This document shows positions 4,680 through 6,643 of a stretch of 6,643 nucleotides of DNA, piece by piece. Made by a program: the position numbers and the translations under genes. The stretch's first letter is position 1. Each line of letters opens with the position of its first letter. The stretch covers positions 1 to 6,643 of the forward strand of contig CANOFK010000068.1 of NCBI GenBank assembly GCA_947565265.1, in the 5' to 3' direction. A model generated the notes under the pieces. That model searched no databases. It was not told where the DNA came from and saw only the letters and a program-made list of their open reading frames with translations. Source of the stretch: an uncultured Clostridia bacterium (GTDB lineage: Bacteria > Bacillota > Clostridia > Oscillospirales > Acutalibacteraceae).

Positions 4680-5606
4680 ATGGAATATGTGTTGCAGACC
4701 AGCGCCCTTGGCAAGAGCTACCGCCACTGTAAGGCGCTGGAGAATTTTAACATCGCGGTACCCAAGGGGGCTATTTACGGCATTGTGGGCAAAAACGGGG
4801 CGGGCAAGACCACCCTGCTGCGGCTGATTTGCGGCTTGCAGATGCCAAGCTACGGGACCTACTCCCTTTACGGCGTCAACAACGAGAGCCCGGACATCAG
4901 CCGGGCACGCCGCCGGATGGGCGCGGTGGTGGAAACGCCCTCGATTGCCCTGGATATGACGGCCGAGGACAACCTAAAACAGCAGTGCCGGATACTGGGG
5001 CTGCCGGATTTTTCCTGTGTGGGGGAGCTTTTGGAACTGGTGGGGCTGCCCGGCACAGGGAAGAAGAAGGCCAGGAACTTTTCGCTGGGGATGCGCCAGC
5101 GGCTGGGCATTGCCGTGGCCCTGTGCGGCGACCCGGATTTCTTGGTGCTGGATGAGCCGGTTAACGGCCTGGACCCACAGGGGATTGTGGAGATACGGGA
5201 ACTGATTTTGCAACTGAACCGGGAGCGGGATATTACCGTGCTGATCTCCAGCCATATTTTGGAGGAGATGCACAAGCTGGCGACCCACTATGGGTTTATT
5301 GACGGCGGGCGGATGCTGCGGGAGGTCAGCGCCGGGGAACTGGAGGCCCCCTGCCGCAAGTGCGTGCGGGCCGATGTTTCTGACACCCAGGCAACGGCCC
5401 TGGCTCTGGACGGCATGGGGCTGGAATACCGGATTTTGGACGGCAAGCAGGTGGATATTTACGACGCGGTGAACATCAGCAAGCTGGTTAAGGCCCTTTC
5501 GGACAAGGGCTGCGAGGTATACAATGTGCAGAACCATGACGAGAGCCTGGAAAGCTACTTCCTGAGCCTGGTGGGTACCGGGAAAGGGGGTGAGGGCCAT
5601 GCGTAA
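4680..5606 (+). CDS. ABC transporter ATP-binding protein, BcrA/lantibiotic-export type
   Basis: Cytoplasmic ATPase powering the membrane partner encoded immediately downstream. The 308-residue protein has a Walker A motif GKNGAGKTT (37-45), signature FSLGMRQRL (134-142), Walker B FLVLDEP (154-160, catalytic E159), D-loop NGLDP (162-166) and H-loop His192 in SSHIL. The Q-loop position is Glu85 (AVVETPS) rather than Gln, as is common in the bacitracin/lantibiotic group. An accessory C-terminal region (about 225-308) follows the core domain, as in BcrA-like ATPases. ATG 4680 is preferred to an in-frame TTG at 4674 because AAAGGA (4664-4669) is 10 nt upstream of the ATG and only 4 nt from the TTG. 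It overlaps the permease gene by 8 nt. The substrate cannot be read from sequence; peptide-antibiotic resistance is a family-based guess. Confidence 0.92.
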   Translation: MEYVLQTSALGKSYRHCKALENFNIAVPKGAIYGIVGKNGAGKTTLLRLICGLQMPSYGTYSLYGVNNESPDISRARRRMGAVVETPSIALDMTAEDNLKQQCRILGLPDFSCVGELLELVGLPGTGKKKARNFSLGMRQRLGIAVALCGDPDFLVLDEPVNGLDPQGIVEIRELILQLNRERDITVLISSHILEEMHKLATHYGFIDGGRMLREVSAGELEAPCRKCVRADVSDTQATALALDGMGLEYRILDGKQVDIYDAVNISKLVKALSDKGCEVYNVQNHDESLESYFLSLVGTGKGGEGHA

Positions 5607-6513
5607 GCTGCTTTCGGCCAATTTCTTCGCGCTGTCCCACTCCAAGCGGTTTTGGCTGGGGGGCGCCGTCCTAGTGGTGGCGGCCGCCCTGGATGTGCTG
5701 GGCCTGTACAAGATGCAGGCCCATGGCGAGGCGGTATCGCTGGACAATACCATTGTGAGCTGCGCGCCCTGGCAGTTTATCCTGCTGCCCTGCCTGTGCG
5801 GCCTGTTCATCAACACCGACTATAACGACGGCACCATCCGCAATAAGCTGGCCGTAGGGCACAGCCGGACGGCGGTGTATATGAGCAACTTTATCACGGT
5901 TTACGCCATGGAACTGTTCTATATGGCCCTGGCCCTTTCCACCATCTTCCTGGTGGGGATAGGGCTGCCGGTGGATGAACCCGGACACGTGGCCCAGGGG
6001 CTGGGGGTGCTGATGCTGACCTTTTTGGCGCTGACAGCCATCTCGGTGTTCCTGGCCACGCTGATTGCCAACCGTACAGCCTTGGTGGTCTGCGCGGTGG
6101 CGGGCCTGGCGTTGATGTTTGGGGGGCAGATAATCAACGGGATACTGGAAAACCCCAAGATGGTCGCGGACTATGGCGGGGTGGTCTTTGTCACCGATGA
6201 GGAGGGGGAGCAGAAAATGCAGTACCTGGACCGGGAGGGGAACCCCATTGACGCGGAGGACATCCCCATGGTCCGCAACCCCAATTATGTGGAAGAACCC
6301 CAGCGCACCATGCTGCGGCAGTTTAACGAGATGCATCCAGGTGGGCAGCTATGGGAAATTATGTGGAATGGCCACAGGGAGTATAACGAGGACGGCAGCG
6401 AGGCGATTGTGGTGCAGACCCCCCGCTGGCTGCTGGCAACCTATGCCCTGGCGGTAGCGGCCCTGTTTACGGGGGCGGGGATCCTGCTGTTTAGGCGCAA
6501 AGACCTAAAGTAA
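5599..6513 (+). CDS. ABC-2 type transporter permease
   Basis: Membrane subunit pairing with the preceding ATPase. The 304-residue protein has about six hydrophobic segments by eye: 18-36, 57-71, 98-122, 132-156, 160-182 and 277-298. A hydrophilic stretch of roughly 90 residues (183-275) before the last helix is probably extracytoplasmic. The motif DYNDGTIRNKLAVG (74-87) between helices 2 and 3 resembles the coupling segment of ABC-2 permeases in Firmicutes, and NPNY (227-230) plus PGGQ (247-250) in the loop resemble clostridial relatives. The C-terminus FRRKDLK is a typical basic cytoplasmic end. ATG 5599 is chosen over GTG 5590 because GGGGGTGAG (5586-5594) then acts as its ribosome binding site. 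The 8-nt overlap with the ATPase gene indicates coupled translation. No second permease gene is visible before the window ends. Confidence 0.9.
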   Translation: MRKLLSANFFALSHSKRFWLGGAVLVVAAALDVLGLYKMQAHGEAVSLDNTIVSCAPWQFILLPCLCGLFINTDYNDGTIRNKLAVGHSRTAVYMSNFITVYAMELFYMALALSTIFLVGIGLPVDEPGHVAQGLGVLMLTFLALTAISVFLATLIANRTALVVCAVAGLALMFGGQIINGILENPKMVADYGGVVFVTDEEGEQKMQYLDREGNPIDAEDIPMVRNPNYVEEPQRTMLRQFNEMHPGGQLWEIMWNGHREYNEDGSEAIVVQTPRWLLATYALAVAALFTGAGILLFRRKDLK

Positions 6514-6643
6514 GGAGCGGCCAATCCTGGACACCGGCAAAAAAAGAACCAGGGACAAGAAAGAGGGAAAACGCTGGATAACCACTGTGCCGCCGGTAGA
6601 GTAAACAGTATAGGCCGGTAGTAAAGGGCACAAAAGTTTTTGA
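6514..6643. other. Non-coding tail after the transporter operon
   Basis: No gene or good intrinsic terminator is seen in these 130 bp. A direct repeat, GCCGGTAGAGTAAA (6592-6605) and GCCGGTAGTAAA (6614-6625), is present, and the last 17 bp resemble the start of the repeat core found before aroB. Confidence 0.4.
6627..6643. repeat. Possible third repeat copy, cut by the window end
   Basis: The final 17 bp (GGCACAAAAGTTTTTGA) match 14 of 17 positions of 2522-2538, where the conserved repeat core begins, in the same orientation. Too short to be sure; the diagnostic hairpin would lie beyond the window edge. Confidence 0.35.

Overview
The window looks like a chromosomal segment from a G+C-rich Firmicute, most likely a gut-type Clostridia/Oscillospirales member. 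This is inferred from strong AGGAGG-type ribosome binding sites, a strongly G-skewed and GC3-rich coding strand, a type I-beta DAHP synthase with an N-terminal regulatory domain, and a BcrA-type ABC transporter of a kind common in Firmicutes. No species can be named from the sequence alone. All convincing genes lie on the + strand.

Region 1 (1-408) is a regulatory leader. Two G/C-rich hairpins open the window. A near-consensus sigma-A promoter (TTGACA-17-TAAAAT) follows, then a 45-codon leader peptide with a good Shine-Dalgarno site and a Phe/Tyr-rich run (QQFYYCF). A textbook intrinsic terminator sits 57 bp before the first structural gene. The arms of an alternative, long-range antiterminator can be read directly, and an upstream segment overlapping the leader peptide codons can sequester its 5' arm. 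I interpret this as ribosome-mediated transcription attenuation responding to Phe/Tyr supply.

Region 2 (409-2258) is aroF-tyrA: DAHP synthase (first step of the shikimate pathway) and prephenate dehydrogenase (tyrosine branch), joined by an ATGA stop/start overlap. Region 3 (2259-2629) has no gene. It holds two head-to-tail copies of a repeat, 153 bp apart, each ending in a 14-bp palindromic hairpin. Region 4 (2630-4378) is aroB (3-dehydroquinate synthase), followed 12 bp later by a TTG-initiated OmpR/PhoB-family response regulator with no histidine kinase in the window.

Region 5 (4379-4679) is intergenic. It contains a weak hairpin and then four TCTTRAC direct repeats spaced 11-12 bp, immediately upstream of a TATACT -10 element with no good -35. 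This is the layout expected of a promoter activated by an OmpR-type regulator, and the neighbouring response regulator is the obvious candidate. Region 6 (4680-6513) is a two-gene ABC exporter (ATPase plus ABC-2 permease) with an 8-bp overlap, resembling bacitracin/lantibiotic-type resistance or export systems. The last 130 bp have no gene and end in what may be the start of a third copy of the region 3 repeat.

The strongest candidates for something undescribed are the aroF leader attenuator and the orphan regulator/TCTTAAC-repeat/ABC transporter module.
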